Source of the DNA: a virus
IMG/VR virus record: IMGVR_UViG_3300032085_001675
Span: 1-30,819 of that record
DNA length: 30,819 nt
Direction: 5' to 3' (one strand)
Shown here: piece by piece, positions 12,722 to 20,673 of the stretch
Layout of the letters: every line of letters starts with the position of its first letter
Numbering within the stretch: the first letter of the stretch is position 1
Translations under genes and position numbers: made by a program
The notes under the pieces: model-generated
Seen by the model: only the letters and a program-made list of their open reading frames with translations
What the model was told of the DNA's origin: nothing
Databases searched by the model: none

Positions 12722-13813
12722 GTGGCGAGCCCCGATAGGGCCGCCCGGGAGGTCGGGCGCCTCTACGCCTCCGTCGAGCGCGAGCTACTCGTGCGGATGG
12801 CGTCCCGCCTCGGGCAGGGCCTCGACCGGGAGGACTGGGCGGAGCGCAAGCGCTCGGAGATCAACGCGGTGCGGCGGGACGCGGACCGGATCATTGGCGC
12901 GCTCAACCGGTCCTCCGCGCTGCAGGACGCCGTCACCGGGGCCGGGGAAACCGGGTCCCGCACCGCGGCGTCCCAGCTCCGGGAGCTGGGCGTACGCGCC
13001 ACCTCCGGCCGCCTCGACGTCGCCGCGATCGAGCGGCTCGCCGACGAGCTCGCCGGGACCGTCCGCCCCGCACACCTCGCGATCTCCCGGACGATCGAGG
13101 ACACCTACCGGCGCGTGATCTCCTCCGCCTCCTCCTCGCTGATCTCCGGGGTGGGGAACCGCCGCGACGCCGCCCAGCGGGCGCTGTGGGACTTCGCCGA
13201 CGCCGGTATCCGCGGCTTCACCGACCGCGCCGGGCGGCGCTGGGACCTCGCCTCCTACGCGGAGATGGCGACCCGCTCCGCGTCGGCCCGCGCCGCAGTG
13301 GAGGGGCACCGGGCGCGGCTGCAGGACTCCGGCATCGACCTGGTGCAGGTCTCCGCGGAGCCGCAGTCGTGCGACCTGTGCGCGCCGTGGGAGGGCGCGG
13401 TCCTGACCCTCGACGGGTCCGGCACCGGCGGCGGCACCGTCGACATGGAGCACGCCACCCGGGACGGAGAGACCGTGTCCGTACCGGTGGACGGCTCCCT
13501 CGACGAGGCCCGCGACGCCGGGCTGTTCCACCCGAACTGCACGCACGCCACCGCGGCGCACCTGCCCGGGGTGTCCCGCCCCCCGCAGCCCTTCCCGAAC
13601 CGGGAGCAGGGCGCCGCGGACCGGGACCGCCTCCGCGCACTGGAACGCCGCACACGCCGCTGGAAACAGCGGGAGGCCGCCGCCCTCGACGAGGCCGGGC
13701 GGGAACGGGCCCGGCAGGGCGTACGGGACGCCCAGGGCGACATCCGGTCCCACGTGGCCGGGACGACGGCGAAGCGGCGCCGGGAGCGGGAGCAGATCAC
13801 CCGCGCCCGTTAG
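12722..13813 (+). CDS. minor capsid protein (Phage_min_cap2/MuF-like)
   Basis: 363 residues, GTG at 12722, three bases after the portal stop. Long helices fill residues 1-215. Then come the family's signatures: QVSAEPQSCDLCAPWEG with a CxxC pair, and GLFHPNCTHATAAHLPG with H and C, probably a metal site. The C-terminus is a basic coiled-coil-like helix (RRTRRWKQREAAALDEAGRE). These proteins are injected or head-associated and sit near the portal. The gene's TAG overlaps by 4 bp the stop of the leftward lipoprotein gene. Confidence 0.85.
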   Translation: MASPDRAAREVGRLYASVERELLVRMASRLGQGLDREDWAERKRSEINAVRRDADRIIGALNRSSALQDAVTGAGETGSRTAASQLRELGVRATSGRLDVAAIERLADELAGTVRPAHLAISRTIEDTYRRVISSASSSLISGVGNRRDAAQRALWDFADAGIRGFTDRAGRRWDLASYAEMATRSASARAAVEGHRARLQDSGIDLVQVSAEPQSCDLCAPWEGAVLTLDGSGTGGGTVDMEHATRDGETVSVPVDGSLDEARDAGLFHPNCTHATAAHLPGVSRPPQPFPNREQGAADRDRLRALERRTRRWKQREAAALDEAGRERARQGVRDAQGDIRSHVAGTTAKRRREREQITRAR

Positions 13814-14169
13814 CCCGCCTGCGCGTCGAGGTCGGCGCACACCTGGGAGAACTCGTCGAGCGCCCGCGCCCACTGTGCGGACGGCGCGTCCCCGGCGGCG
13901 ACGAGCGCGGCGGACGCGCCTGCCATGCCGTCCGCGTCACTGTCCCCACCTTGGGTGGCCGCCTCCACGAACGAGGTGCGCTGCGCCGGGGGGAGCGCGA
14001 CGGCGATCCCGGCTCCGCCGGTGTCCTGCACCGCGACGCCGACCTCGCGGCACGCCTCGTAGCCGGGCTCGTCGTTCGCGGTGCCCTCCCAGGGCGCCGA
14101 TGAACACCCGGCCGCGGTGAGCGCTATGGCGGCGGCTGCGACTGCTGTCCGAATCGTCCGGTGCGACAT
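13810..14169 (-). CDS. small lipoprotein on the opposite strand
   Basis: 119 residues, from ATG 14169. The N-terminus MSHRTIRTAVAAAAIALTAA followed by GC is a lipoprotein signal; C22 would be lipidated. The mature part is acidic, with two further Cys (ACREVGV and QVCADLD) that could pair, and FVEAATQGG-DSDADGMAGAS in the middle. It is inserted against the direction of the structural genes, overlapping the minor capsid stop. A candidate promoter (14201-14229) lies upstream. Reverse-strand lipoprotein genes in late operons are typical cargo; several known examples block superinfection, but that role here is a guess. No family recognised. An upstream in-frame extension lacks the signal logic and is rejected. 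Confidence 0.72.
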   Translation of the reverse strand: MSHRTIRTAVAAAAIALTAAGCSSAPWEGTANDEPGYEACREVGVAVQDTGGAGIAVALPPAQRTSFVEAATQGGDSDADGMAGASAALVAAGDAPSAQWARALDEFSQVCADLDAQAG

Positions 14170-14200
14170 GACGCCGGACCGTACACCGGCGCCGGACACC

Positions 14201-14229
14201 CGATCCCCTCGCCCAGGAGGCGAGGTCAA
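14201..14229 (-). promoter_or_regulatory. candidate promoter of the reverse lipoprotein
   Basis: Minus strand: TTGACC (14229-14224), 17-bp spacer, GGATCG (14206-14201), about 32 bp upstream of the ATG. A 7-bp hairpin (CCTCGCC, loop CAGGA reading through to GGCGAGG, near 14208-14225) fills the spacer and could be an operator. The -10 is weak, so this is tentative. Confidence 0.4.
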
Positions 14230-14273
14230 CACCGCGTGGCCCCGGAGGCTGCGCAGACCAGGGAGACACACTG

Positions 14274-15002
14274 ATGGGCAAGAACAGCCTGAACGCCCGC
14301 CTGCTGGCCATGATGGACGCGGCGGGTGTCCGGTTTGTAGAGTCCGGAGACGACGGTGGTGGTGGCAGCGGCTCGGACCGCGGCGACGACACCGGCGGGC
14401 AGGACGGCGCCGAAGGCGGCGGTGAGGGCGGCTCGGACCGCGACGACACCGACGACGACGGCGACGAGGGTGACGACGAGGTCGAGTTCGACGCTCTCCC
14501 GAAGCGCACCCAGCGCGAGATCAAGAAGCTGCGCCGCGAGGGGCAGCGGAAGGCGGACGAGGCCCGCACGGCGCGCCAGGAGCGCGACGCGGCCCGCGAC
14601 ACCGCCCAGAAGATCTCCAAGCTCGTCAACGGCGAGTCCGACGACGACGCGGACCCGGACAAGTTGACGGACAAGGTCACGAAGCTGACCGACGAGAACC
14701 GCACCCTGCGCGTAGAGCGCGCCGCGGAGCGGGCCATCCGGAAGCACAACGGAGACGTAGACGCCGTCCTCGACTCCCGGTCCTTCGCCGACCGGCTGTC
14801 CAAGCTCGACCCGGCCGACGACGGTTTCGGCGACGCCCTGGACGGGCTCGCGAAGGAAACCGTGGAGTCGGCGGACCGCTACAAGGCCGCCACCCCGAAG
14901 CGCGGGGGCTCCGGCTCCGGTGAGCACGGGGGCCGCAAGACCGACGAGCGGCCGAAGTCCCTCCGTGACGCCTACGGCGCGCGGAACAAGCGCAACCGAT
15001 AG
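14274..15002 (+). CDS. scaffolding protein
   Basis: 242 residues, ATG at 14274 behind GGGAG. The first 20 residues are helical, then comes a long low-complexity Asp/Gly/Glu region (about 22-70), then a charged coiled coil (PKRTQREIKKLRREGQRKAD and on to about 155), and a basic C-terminus rich in Lys and Arg (SLRDAYGARNKRNR). An acidic front, coiled-coil body and basic tail just ahead of the capsid gene are the normal signs of a scaffold, which guides prohead assembly and is then removed. Confidence 0.85.
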   Translation: MGKNSLNARLLAMMDAAGVRFVESGDDGGGGSGSDRGDDTGGQDGAEGGGEGGSDRDDTDDDGDEGDDEVEFDALPKRTQREIKKLRREGQRKADEARTARQERDAARDTAQKISKLVNGESDDDADPDKLTDKVTKLTDENRTLRVERAAERAIRKHNGDVDAVLDSRSFADRLSKLDPADDGFGDALDGLAKETVESADRYKAATPKRGGSGSGEHGGRKTDERPKSLRDAYGARNKRNR

Positions 15003-15012
15003 GAGGGGTCCA

Positions 15013-15192
15013 GTGCAGATCATCCACGAGTGGCGGGTCTACGACTCGCGCACCGGCGAAGCCTCTGTATCGAACGTCATCTTTTCCAACTTCGAGGACG
15101 CGCTGGCGCGCTGCGCCGAGCTGAACGAGTCCTCCGCGACCTACCGAGTCGAACCGTCTCTCCGGGCTGTTCTCGACTCGGACGACAACTAA
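15013..15192 (+). CDS. 59-residue protein between scaffold and capsid
   Basis: GTG at 15013 follows a strong AGGAGGGG (15001-15008), and the frame ends 10 bp before the capsid start. The product (VQIIHEWRVYDSRTGEASVS at the start) is a mix of beta strands and one helix (FEDALARCAELNESS), ending acidic. A longer in-frame start upstream would overlap the scaffold and has no ribosome site. No family recognised; a small head-assembly or decoration role is possible from position only. Confidence 0.65.
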   Translation: MQIIHEWRVYDSRTGEASVSNVIFSNFEDALARCAELNESSATYRVEPSLRAVLDSDDN

Positions 15193-15202
15193 GGAGCCGA
15201 TC

Positions 15203-16252
15203 ATGGCGATCACTCTCGCCGAGGCGCAGACCAACACCCAGGACGACATCGACTTCGCGATCATCGACGAGCTGCGCCGGTACTCGTGGCTGCTCGACCA
15301 GGTCACCTGGGATGACGTCGTGAACCCCTCCGGCGGCGGCGCGACGCTGACCTACGGCTACACCCGGCTGATCGCACCGCGTGGTGCCTCGTGGCGCCCG
15401 TACAACGAGAACTACACCGCGGACGCGGCGACCCGGCAGCGCTTCACTGTGGACCTGTCGCCGCTGGGCGGCACCTACCAGCTGGACCGGGTGCTCGCGC
15501 ACCTCGGGCCGCGCGCCACCGACGAGATGGCGTTCCAGGTGTCCGAGCTGCTGACCGGCGTCCGGATGAAGTTCTCCGAGGAGATCATCCGCGGCGACGT
15601 GTCCAACAACCCGGACATGGACGCCGAGGACTCCGGCGCGGGCTCCGCGGGCTTCGACGGCCTCGACGTGTCGCTCGCCGGGACCGTCACCGAGCTGGGC
15701 GCCGACGAGACCCCCGGCGAGGGCGATGCGTCCGGCTCGGACTGGACCGCCGTCAACTCGGACCAGGACGCCTTCGACGCGATCGAGCGCCTGGAGGAGA
15801 TGCTGTCGCTGCTCAACGGGCAGCCGGGCGCGATCATGACCAACCGTCACGGCATGATCAAGCTGTCCTCGATCGGCCGCCGGGCCGGGTACCTCACGGA
15901 GTCCGAGGACGCGATGGGCCGCCGGATCACCACGTTCGCGGGCATCCCGATCGTGGACCTGGGCGACACCAACGACTCCGCGGGCAGCGCCGAGCCGATC
16001 ATCCCGACCGAGGGCCGGACCATCGGTGACGACACCGAGGAGACCTCCGGCGTCACCGACATCTACGCGGTGCGGTTCGGGATGAACGCCTTCCACGGCG
16101 TCTCGGTCGCCGGTCCGCTCGTCCGGCAGTGGGAGCCGGACTGGGACACCTCCGGCGCGGTCAAGACCGGTGAGGTCGAGATGGGACCGGTCGCGATGGT
16201 CCTGAAGAACACCCGCACCGCGGGCGTCCTGCGGAACGTCAAGGTCCGCTGA
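15203..16252 (+). CDS. major capsid protein (HK97 fold expected)
   Basis: 349 residues, ATG at 15203 behind AAGGAGCCGATC. It begins MAITLAEAQTNTQDDIDFAI and has the pattern expected of an HK97-fold capsid: N-terminal helical arm, a beta-rich E-loop region (GGATLTYGYTRLIAPRGASW), a long spine helix near DEMAFQVSELLTGVRMKFSE, and the P-domain/A-domain segment with ITTFAGIPIVDLGDTNDSA. The last part (VEMGPVAMVLKNTRTAGVLR) is typical of closing strands. It forms the head shell. Identity rests on position after the scaffold and this layout. Confidence 0.9.
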   Translation: MAITLAEAQTNTQDDIDFAIIDELRRYSWLLDQVTWDDVVNPSGGGATLTYGYTRLIAPRGASWRPYNENYTADAATRQRFTVDLSPLGGTYQLDRVLAHLGPRATDEMAFQVSELLTGVRMKFSEEIIRGDVSNNPDMDAEDSGAGSAGFDGLDVSLAGTVTELGADETPGEGDASGSDWTAVNSDQDAFDAIERLEEMLSLLNGQPGAIMTNRHGMIKLSSIGRRAGYLTESEDAMGRRITTFAGIPIVDLGDTNDSAGSAEPIIPTEGRTIGDDTEETSGVTDIYAVRFGMNAFHGVSVAGPLVRQWEPDWDTSGAVKTGEVEMGPVAMVLKNTRTAGVLRNVKVR

Positions 16253-16524
16253 TGGCGCGCGTGTCCGCGGCCCGCCCGATCTCGCGGCGGGTCGCGGGCG
16301 TGCTGTTCCGCGACGGGGAGGCCGAGACCGAGGACCCCGGGGCGCTGGCGTACTTCCGCCGCCGCCCCGGCTACACGGTCGAGGCCGCCGCCCCGCCGAA
16401 GAAGCGGCGCGCCCGGAAGCCGAAGCAGGAGCAGGCAGCGCAGGACCCGGCCCCGGATACGTCCGACGAGGGCTCGGACGGGCTCGACGAGTTCCTGCCG
16501 GATCACGAGGAGGCGGAGGCATGA
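16252..16524 (+). CDS. small head-region protein, Lys-rich with acidic tail
   Basis: 90 residues; ATG at 16252 overlaps the capsid stop (TGATG). The N-terminus (RPISRRVAGVLFRDGEAETE and FRRRPGYTVE) looks like a short folded strand-helix unit. The middle is PKKRRARKPKQEQ and the end is acidic (DEGSDGLDEFLPDHEEAEA). Small proteins of this mix follow the capsid gene in many actinophages with no known role. It overlaps the next start (16521). Confidence 0.65.
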   Translation: MARVSAARPISRRVAGVLFRDGEAETEDPGALAYFRRRPGYTVEAAAPPKKRRARKPKQEQAAQDPAPDTSDEGSDGLDEFLPDHEEAEA

Positions 16525-16784
16525 CCGTCTACCGGAACAAGGCCGGGCAGCGCGTGCGCCCGGTGCCGGGCTCGAAGGAGCACCGGCGCCTGAAGGCGTC
16601 GAAGGGCTGGACGGAGGACCGGAACACGGACCCGCCGAAGACGGAGTCGACCTCCTCCGGCAGCGCGGAGGCGCCGAAGCAGGAGCAGGTCGAGAAGGGA
16701 CCGGAGAAGCCCGCGGAGGGTGAGCGCCGGACCGCGACGGCCCGGGGCACCGCGAAGATCCGGACGGGGGGTGGCTCGAAGTGA
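16521..16784 (+). CDS. small basic Lys/Glu-rich protein
   Basis: 87 residues; ATG at 16521 overlaps the previous stop (ATGA). It begins MTVYRNKAGQRVRPVPGSKE and is dominated by Lys, Glu, Thr, Ser and Pro (TESTSSGSAEAPKQEQVEKG), with no membrane segment or cysteine. It looks disordered after about residue 35. Its stop overlaps the next GTG. Function unknown; it lies in the head-completion gene set. Confidence 0.6.
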   Translation: MTVYRNKAGQRVRPVPGSKEHRRLKASKGWTEDRNTDPPKTESTSSGSAEAPKQEQVEKGPEKPAEGERRTATARGTAKIRTGGGSK

Positions 16785-17155
16785 GCTACAACGAGCGGGG
16801 CCTGAACGCTGCCGTGGACGGGGTGACCGGGCTCGGCGAGTACCTGGCGCCGTGCACCGGCGACCCGGGTACGGACGGGTCGAACATCGACGAGGACGTC
16901 ACTCCGCTCGCCGCGAACTGGGCGGGTGCGTCCGACGGCTCCGCGGACTCGGAGCAGGTGGGCTGGGACATCCCGGAGGCGGACCTCGGTACGTCCCGGG
17001 ACTACTCCCACTTCGCAGTGATCACCGAGCCGGACGGCGAGGGCGCCTACGACTACGTGTGCGGAGGCGAGCTGGACCAGACGGAGTCGTTCTCCGACAA
17101 CGGCGGCACGCTCAACTTCACCGGCACGATCACGGCGGAGGACGCCCCCGCCTGA
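16781..17155 (+). CDS. small structural protein, possible head or tail component
   Basis: 124 residues, GTG at 16781 overlapping the previous stop. The sequence is acidic and beta-rich: VDGVTGLGEYLAPCTGDPGT, then WAGASDGSADSEQVGWDIPE, HFAVITEPDGEGAYDYVCGG, and ending GGTLNFTGTITAEDAPA. This resembles the small all-beta proteins placed after the capsid in actinophages, sometimes labelled head decoration or tail-fibre-like. Two cysteines are present. It ends just before the hairpin at 17164-17198, so it closes the first late transcript segment. Confidence 0.6.
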   Translation: MSYNERGLNAAVDGVTGLGEYLAPCTGDPGTDGSNIDEDVTPLAANWAGASDGSADSEQVGWDIPEADLGTSRDYSHFAVITEPDGEGAYDYVCGGELDQTESFSDNGGTLNFTGTITAEDAPA

Positions 17156-17163
17156 CCGTCTGT

Positions 17164-17198
17164 CCGCCCGCTCCGCTGCTCCCCGGCGGAGCGGGCGG
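17164..17198 (+). terminator. terminator after the head genes
   Basis: Perfect 13-bp stem CCGCCCGCTCCGC (17164-17176) with 17186-17198, 9-nt loop, followed by GCCCACTTTATC, which gives a short T-rich tail. It ends the head cluster and isolates the gene at 17231. Confidence 0.75.
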
Positions 17199-17230
17199 GC
17201 CCACTTTATCCCCCGATTGGACGTCTCTAA

Positions 17231-17554
17231 ATGGCTGCGGAGGCCGTCTATTTCATGGTGTATCCGGGGCTCCCCGGTCAAGCGCCGGAGGAGGAATTTG
17301 GGTTCTCGATCAGCGGCGAGGCGAAAGACTTCGTCGTAGAGCACCTGAACGCGGTCATCGCGGACTCTGGCCGTGAACGTGACCGTCGCCCGGAGCAGGA
17401 CCCGCGCTCGGACCTCGACCTGACGGTCGAAGGCGCGCTGGCCTTGGCGGACCTGGATAGCTCCGCACGCGGTGACGTTCTGACTTATGTCAACGCGGTC
17501 AGAAACCAGTCGGCGAATAATGTGGCAGTCGAGATTTGGCCGACCGAATACTGA
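17231..17554 (+). CDS. orphan small protein, less GC-rich than neighbours
   Basis: 107 residues from ATG 17231 (MAAEAVYFMVYPGLPGQAPE). No Shine-Dalgarno is evident; the bases just before are GTCTCTAAATGG, so it may be poorly translated or leaderless. The body is acidic (GEAKDFVVEHLNAVIADSGR, then RSDLDLTVEGALALADLDSS), ending VRNQSANNVAVEIWPTEY. Codon use is less GC-biased than in the flanking genes, and it is framed by the terminator at 17164-17198 and a hairpin at 17555-17571. This suggests a cargo gene acquired separately. No family recognised. Confidence 0.6.
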   Translation: MAAEAVYFMVYPGLPGQAPEEEFGFSISGEAKDFVVEHLNAVIADSGRERDRRPEQDPRSDLDLTVEGALALADLDSSARGDVLTYVNAVRNQSANNVAVEIWPTEY

Positions 17555-17571
17555 GCCTCGTAATCCGAGGC
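17555..17571 (+). terminator. short hairpin after the orphan gene
   Basis: Stem GCCTCG with CGAGGC, loop TAATC, directly after the stop at 17552-17554, followed by GCCTAAATAC. Six base pairs only, so the terminator reading is weak. Confidence 0.4.
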
Positions 17572-17592
17572 GCCTAAATACGGGGGGCCGCC

Positions 17593-20500
17593 GTGGCTAC
17601 ACAGACCTTCTACCTGTCCAGCGAGCCCGCCGACACGGACCCGAGCATCACCGGCTGGTGGGACGACGCCGACTCCACCGGAGTATCGGCGCTGCGGTTC
17701 GCACCGGCAGGCGACAACACGGGCCACACCGCGACAGCCTCGGCGGGCGGCAACGATGTCCTCCTGCACCGCTGGGTCTCCCCCGAGATCACGACTGCGG
17801 GCACGCTCGAAGCATCCGGCGTCGTCGCCGACCTGATCTCCGCGATCCGCTCCGATGCGGGCGGCACGGAGACCTCGTGGGGCATCCGGGTCATCGACTC
17901 GGACGGCGACGACCGCGGCACGTTCCTGGCCGCGACCTCCGGGGGCAGTGAGTGGGAGCAGTCCCTCACCGGGAAGGCCGAGGACACCCCGGACTTCGTC
18001 GCCTCCTCGGTCGACGTGGAACCCGGCGACCGCGTGGTCATCGAGTACGGGTTCCGGCCGACGGACTCGGGCACCGAGGGGGAGGTGCGCACGGGCGGCA
18101 CCGGCGGCACCGACCTCGCCGACGGTGACACCGGCTCCGACGCGACGACCCGGCCGGGCAGCGTCACCTTCACCGGGGCGGACAGCTCCGACCTGTGGGA
18201 CGGCGCTACTGACCCCGACCCGGGCGAGCCCGCGGACCTCATGGTCATCGCGACCACGAGCGCAGGGTCCGACACCGAGACGACGATCGAGGTGGACACC
18301 CCGTCGGGGCTGCAGGACGGGGACGTCCTGCTCGGCGTGCACTTCTACACCTACAACGCCACGCAGGACCACGGCCCCGCCTCCGGGTTCACCGAGGACT
18401 ACTTCGACGACAGCATCTCGGGCAGCGACGACACCTCCCCGGTCCTGGTGATCTACAGCCGCGAGGTCACCGACGCCGGGAGCGAGCCGGGCTCCTACAC
18501 GTTCGACGCCGCCAGCGACGGCAACAACGTGATCTTCCTCGTTGCGGTGCGCGGAGCGGACGCCTCCGACCTGTACGCGGACGGCCTGGAGGCGGAGGGC
18601 ACCCCGAACGCCACCGGGCACGAGCTACCGGCCCGGACACTGTCCGAGGACGGCAGCCTCTACCTCGGGTTCTTCGGATCGCAGGCATACACCGAGGACG
18701 CCGACACGAACTGGGCCGCCCCGCCCGAGATGGACGAGGCCGGGCAGTTCTCGGAGATCTTCAATAACGGGCTCGTCGCCTACGAGGTGCGGGGCTCCGG
18801 CGAGGTCGGGGCCCGGGAGGCGACGGTCTCGTCCTCCGAGTCCGCGGGCAAGGTCGGGTCCCTCGCGCTGCGGGCCGGGACCGGCAGCGGGGAACCCCCG
18901 CCGGACACCGCCGCGGAGCGCTACGGCTGGGGCGAGCCGCTGCCCGCCTCCGACGAGTTCGACTACACCGGGCCGCCGGACCCCGCCAAGTGGGGCGTCT
19001 ACGACGGCGAGGGGCACGACGGCAACGGCGTCCGCGACCCGGACCAGGTCACCGTCGCCGACGGGTACCTCCGCATCGAGGGCACGGAGGACGGGGCCTC
19101 CGGCGGGCTCGCGGCCTCCTTCAACCAGCAGTACGGGCGGTGGGAGTGCCGCGCTCGCTTCGAGTCCCTCGCCTCCGGCGGGGAGTCCTACCACCCGGTG
19201 CTGATCGTCTGGCCCGAGTCGGAGGAGTGGCCCGAGGACGGCGAGTACGATTGGCTGGAGATCGAGGACGTCGATACCGACCAGATCCAGGCGTACCTGC
19301 ACTATCCGCACCCGCCCGGCCCGATCGAGCAGGAGTACGTCACCGGCCCGGACGGCATCGACTTCACGGAGTGGCACAACTTCGCGTTCGAGTGGGTCGA
19401 GGGCAGCCTGCGGGGCTTCCTCGACGGCGAGGAGTGGTTCTCCCTCGACGGGTCGATGACCTCGTCGAACGGGCGGCGGCTGGACTCCATGCCGTCCGGG
19501 CACCTCACGATCCAGCTCGACAACTTCACCGGCTCGTCGGGGCTGCAGCCTGCGACGTTCGATGTGGAGTGGGCGCGGGTCTACAGCACCGACGACTCGT
19601 CGGAGGTCCGGTCCGCCTCCGGCGCGGCCCCCGCCGAGCTCGGCGCCACCGGCACCGGCAGCAAGGCGGCGGATACCGCGGGCGCGGCCTCCGCCGTCCT
19701 GGGCGCCTCCGGCACCGCGTCGCGTACTGCGACCGCGTCCGGCACGGCCCGGATGCGGCTCGCCGCGGAGGGCTCCGGCCGCGCGGAGCGCACCGGCACC
19801 GGTACCGCTCCGGCCGCGCTCACGGCCGCGGGCGCCGGGGGCAAGACCGCGGACACCGCCGGGGACGCCGCGGTCCGGCTCGGCACCTCGGGTACCGCGA
19901 CCGGAGTGCCGATCAACGCCCGCGCGGGTACGGCGGCGGCTGCCCTGGACGCCTCCGGGTCCGGACGGAAGGTCGCGTCCGCGTCCGGCACCGCCCGGAT
20001 GGGCCTGGCCGGGTCCGGCACCGGCGTGAAGGACGCGGCGGGCACCGGCACCGTCCCGGCGCTGGCGCTGGGGGAGGCCGCGGACTCCGACCGCACGGCG
20101 GACGGCACCGGGCAGGCCCCGCCCGCCCGCCTCGCCACGGCGGGAAGCACGGACGGGCGCACCGCGGACCGGGTGTCCGGCACCGTCCCCGCCTACCTGT
20201 CCGCGGACGGCACGGGGACGCGGGAGACGGACACTCACGGCGCCCTGAGCGCGCTCCTGCGGGCCGCGGGCATCAGTGCGGGCCTCCGGGCCGCGGAGGG
20301 CTCGGCCGGGCCGCTGGCACTCACCGCGGCCGGTACCGGCACCCGCACCGCGACCGCGTCCGGCACCGCCCGGATGCGGCTCACCGCGGCCGGGATCGCG
20401 TCCGGCTCCGGCGGGGTCGCGATCCGCTACGGCACCGCGGACCCGCTCGGCCTCGCTGCCACCGGCACGGGCCGGAAGGTCGCGACGACGACGGGCCGGG

Positions 20501-20661
20501 TCTCCGGGCTCGCCCTCGCCGCCGGTGCGGCCCCGCTCCGGCCCGGCCGGGGGTCGGTCACCTCCGGGGCCCGCAGTCCGGTCTCGGTCTCCGCCGGGGA
20601 CCGGCCGGTCTCGATCACCGAGCGCGGCTCGGGCCTACGGGTCCGGGCTGCCAACGCATGA
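17593..20661 (+). CDS. large structural protein with GH16-like glycan hydrolase domain
   Basis: 1022 residues, GTG at 17593. Residues 1-205 and 215-430 are two beta-rich, acidic regions, probably sandwich domains. Residues about 455-670 form a GH16-like jelly roll: FDYTGPPDPAKWGVYD, FNQQYGRWECRARFESL, the active-site pattern E551-YDWLE556 (ExDxxE, nucleophile, helper and acid/base all present), FTEWHNFAFEWVEGSLRGFL. Known GH16 enzymes cut beta-glucans and related polysaccharides. Residues 674-1022 are an Ala/Gly-rich degenerate repeat. It lies between capsid and connector genes, not with the tail-tip genes, so a head fibre or a displaced receptor-binding/depolymerase protein is possible. The catalytic pattern is seen; the substrate is unknown. 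Confidence 0.82.
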   Translation: MATQTFYLSSEPADTDPSITGWWDDADSTGVSALRFAPAGDNTGHTATASAGGNDVLLHRWVSPEITTAGTLEASGVVADLISAIRSDAGGTETSWGIRVIDSDGDDRGTFLAATSGGSEWEQSLTGKAEDTPDFVASSVDVEPGDRVVIEYGFRPTDSGTEGEVRTGGTGGTDLADGDTGSDATTRPGSVTFTGADSSDLWDGATDPDPGEPADLMVIATTSAGSDTETTIEVDTPSGLQDGDVLLGVHFYTYNATQDHGPASGFTEDYFDDSISGSDDTSPVLVIYSREVTDAGSEPGSYTFDAASDGNNVIFLVAVRGADASDLYADGLEAEGTPNATGHELPARTLSEDGSLYLGFFGSQAYTEDADTNWAAPPEMDEAGQFSEIFNNGLVAYEVRGSGEVGAREATVSSSESAGKVGSLALRAGTGSGEPPPDTAAERYGWGEPLPASDEFDYTGPPDPAKWGVYDGEGHDGNGVRDPDQVTVADGYLRIEGTEDGASGGLAASFNQQYGRWECRARFESLASGGESYHPVLIVWPESEEWPEDGEYDWLEIEDVDTDQIQAYLHYPHPPGPIEQEYVTGPDGIDFTEWHNFAFEWVEGSLRGFLDGEEWFSLDGSMTSSNGRRLDSMPSGHLTIQLDNFTGSSGLQPATFDVEWARVYSTDDSSEVRSASGAAPAELGATGTGSKAADTAGAASAVLGASGTASRTATASGTARMRLAAEGSGRAERTGTGTAPAALTAAGAGGKTADTAGDAAVRLGTSGTATGVPINARAGTAAAALDASGSGRKVASASGTARMGLAGSGTGVKDAAGTGTVPALALGEAADSDRTADGTGQAPPARLATAGSTDGRTADRVSGTVPAYLSADGTGTRETDTHGALSALLRAAGISAGLRAAEGSAGPLALTAAGTGTRTATASGTARMRLTAAGIASGSGGVAIRYGTADPLGLAATGTGRKVATTTGRVSGLALAAGAAPLRPGRGSVTSGARSPVSVSAGDRPVSITERGSGLRVRAANA
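19612..20640 (+). repeat. about 16 imperfect repeats of about 20 codons
   Basis: The C-terminus of the GH16-like protein is built of 18-23-residue units with the pattern SGTAxxxLxAxGxGxxxxxx. Closest copies: SGTARMRLAAEGSG (from about 19738) and SGTARMRLTAAGIAS (from about 20358), with SGTARMGLAGSGTG between them; the DNA of the first two is nearly identical. The regular spacing of Gly, Ala and Leu suggests a beta-helix or fibre-like stalk. Copy number may vary through slippage or recombination. Confidence 0.7.
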
Positions 20662-20673
20662 GAGGGGGCGCCG

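Noticed and set aside
17205-17230. TTTATC as a -10 box for the orphan gene
   Set aside because: No -35 at a suitable distance; it fits better as the T-rich tail of the terminator at 17164-17198.
18625-20238. 537-residue open frame on the minus strand inside the GH16-like gene
   Set aside because: Shadow of a coding strand with recognisable GH16 features; no start signals.
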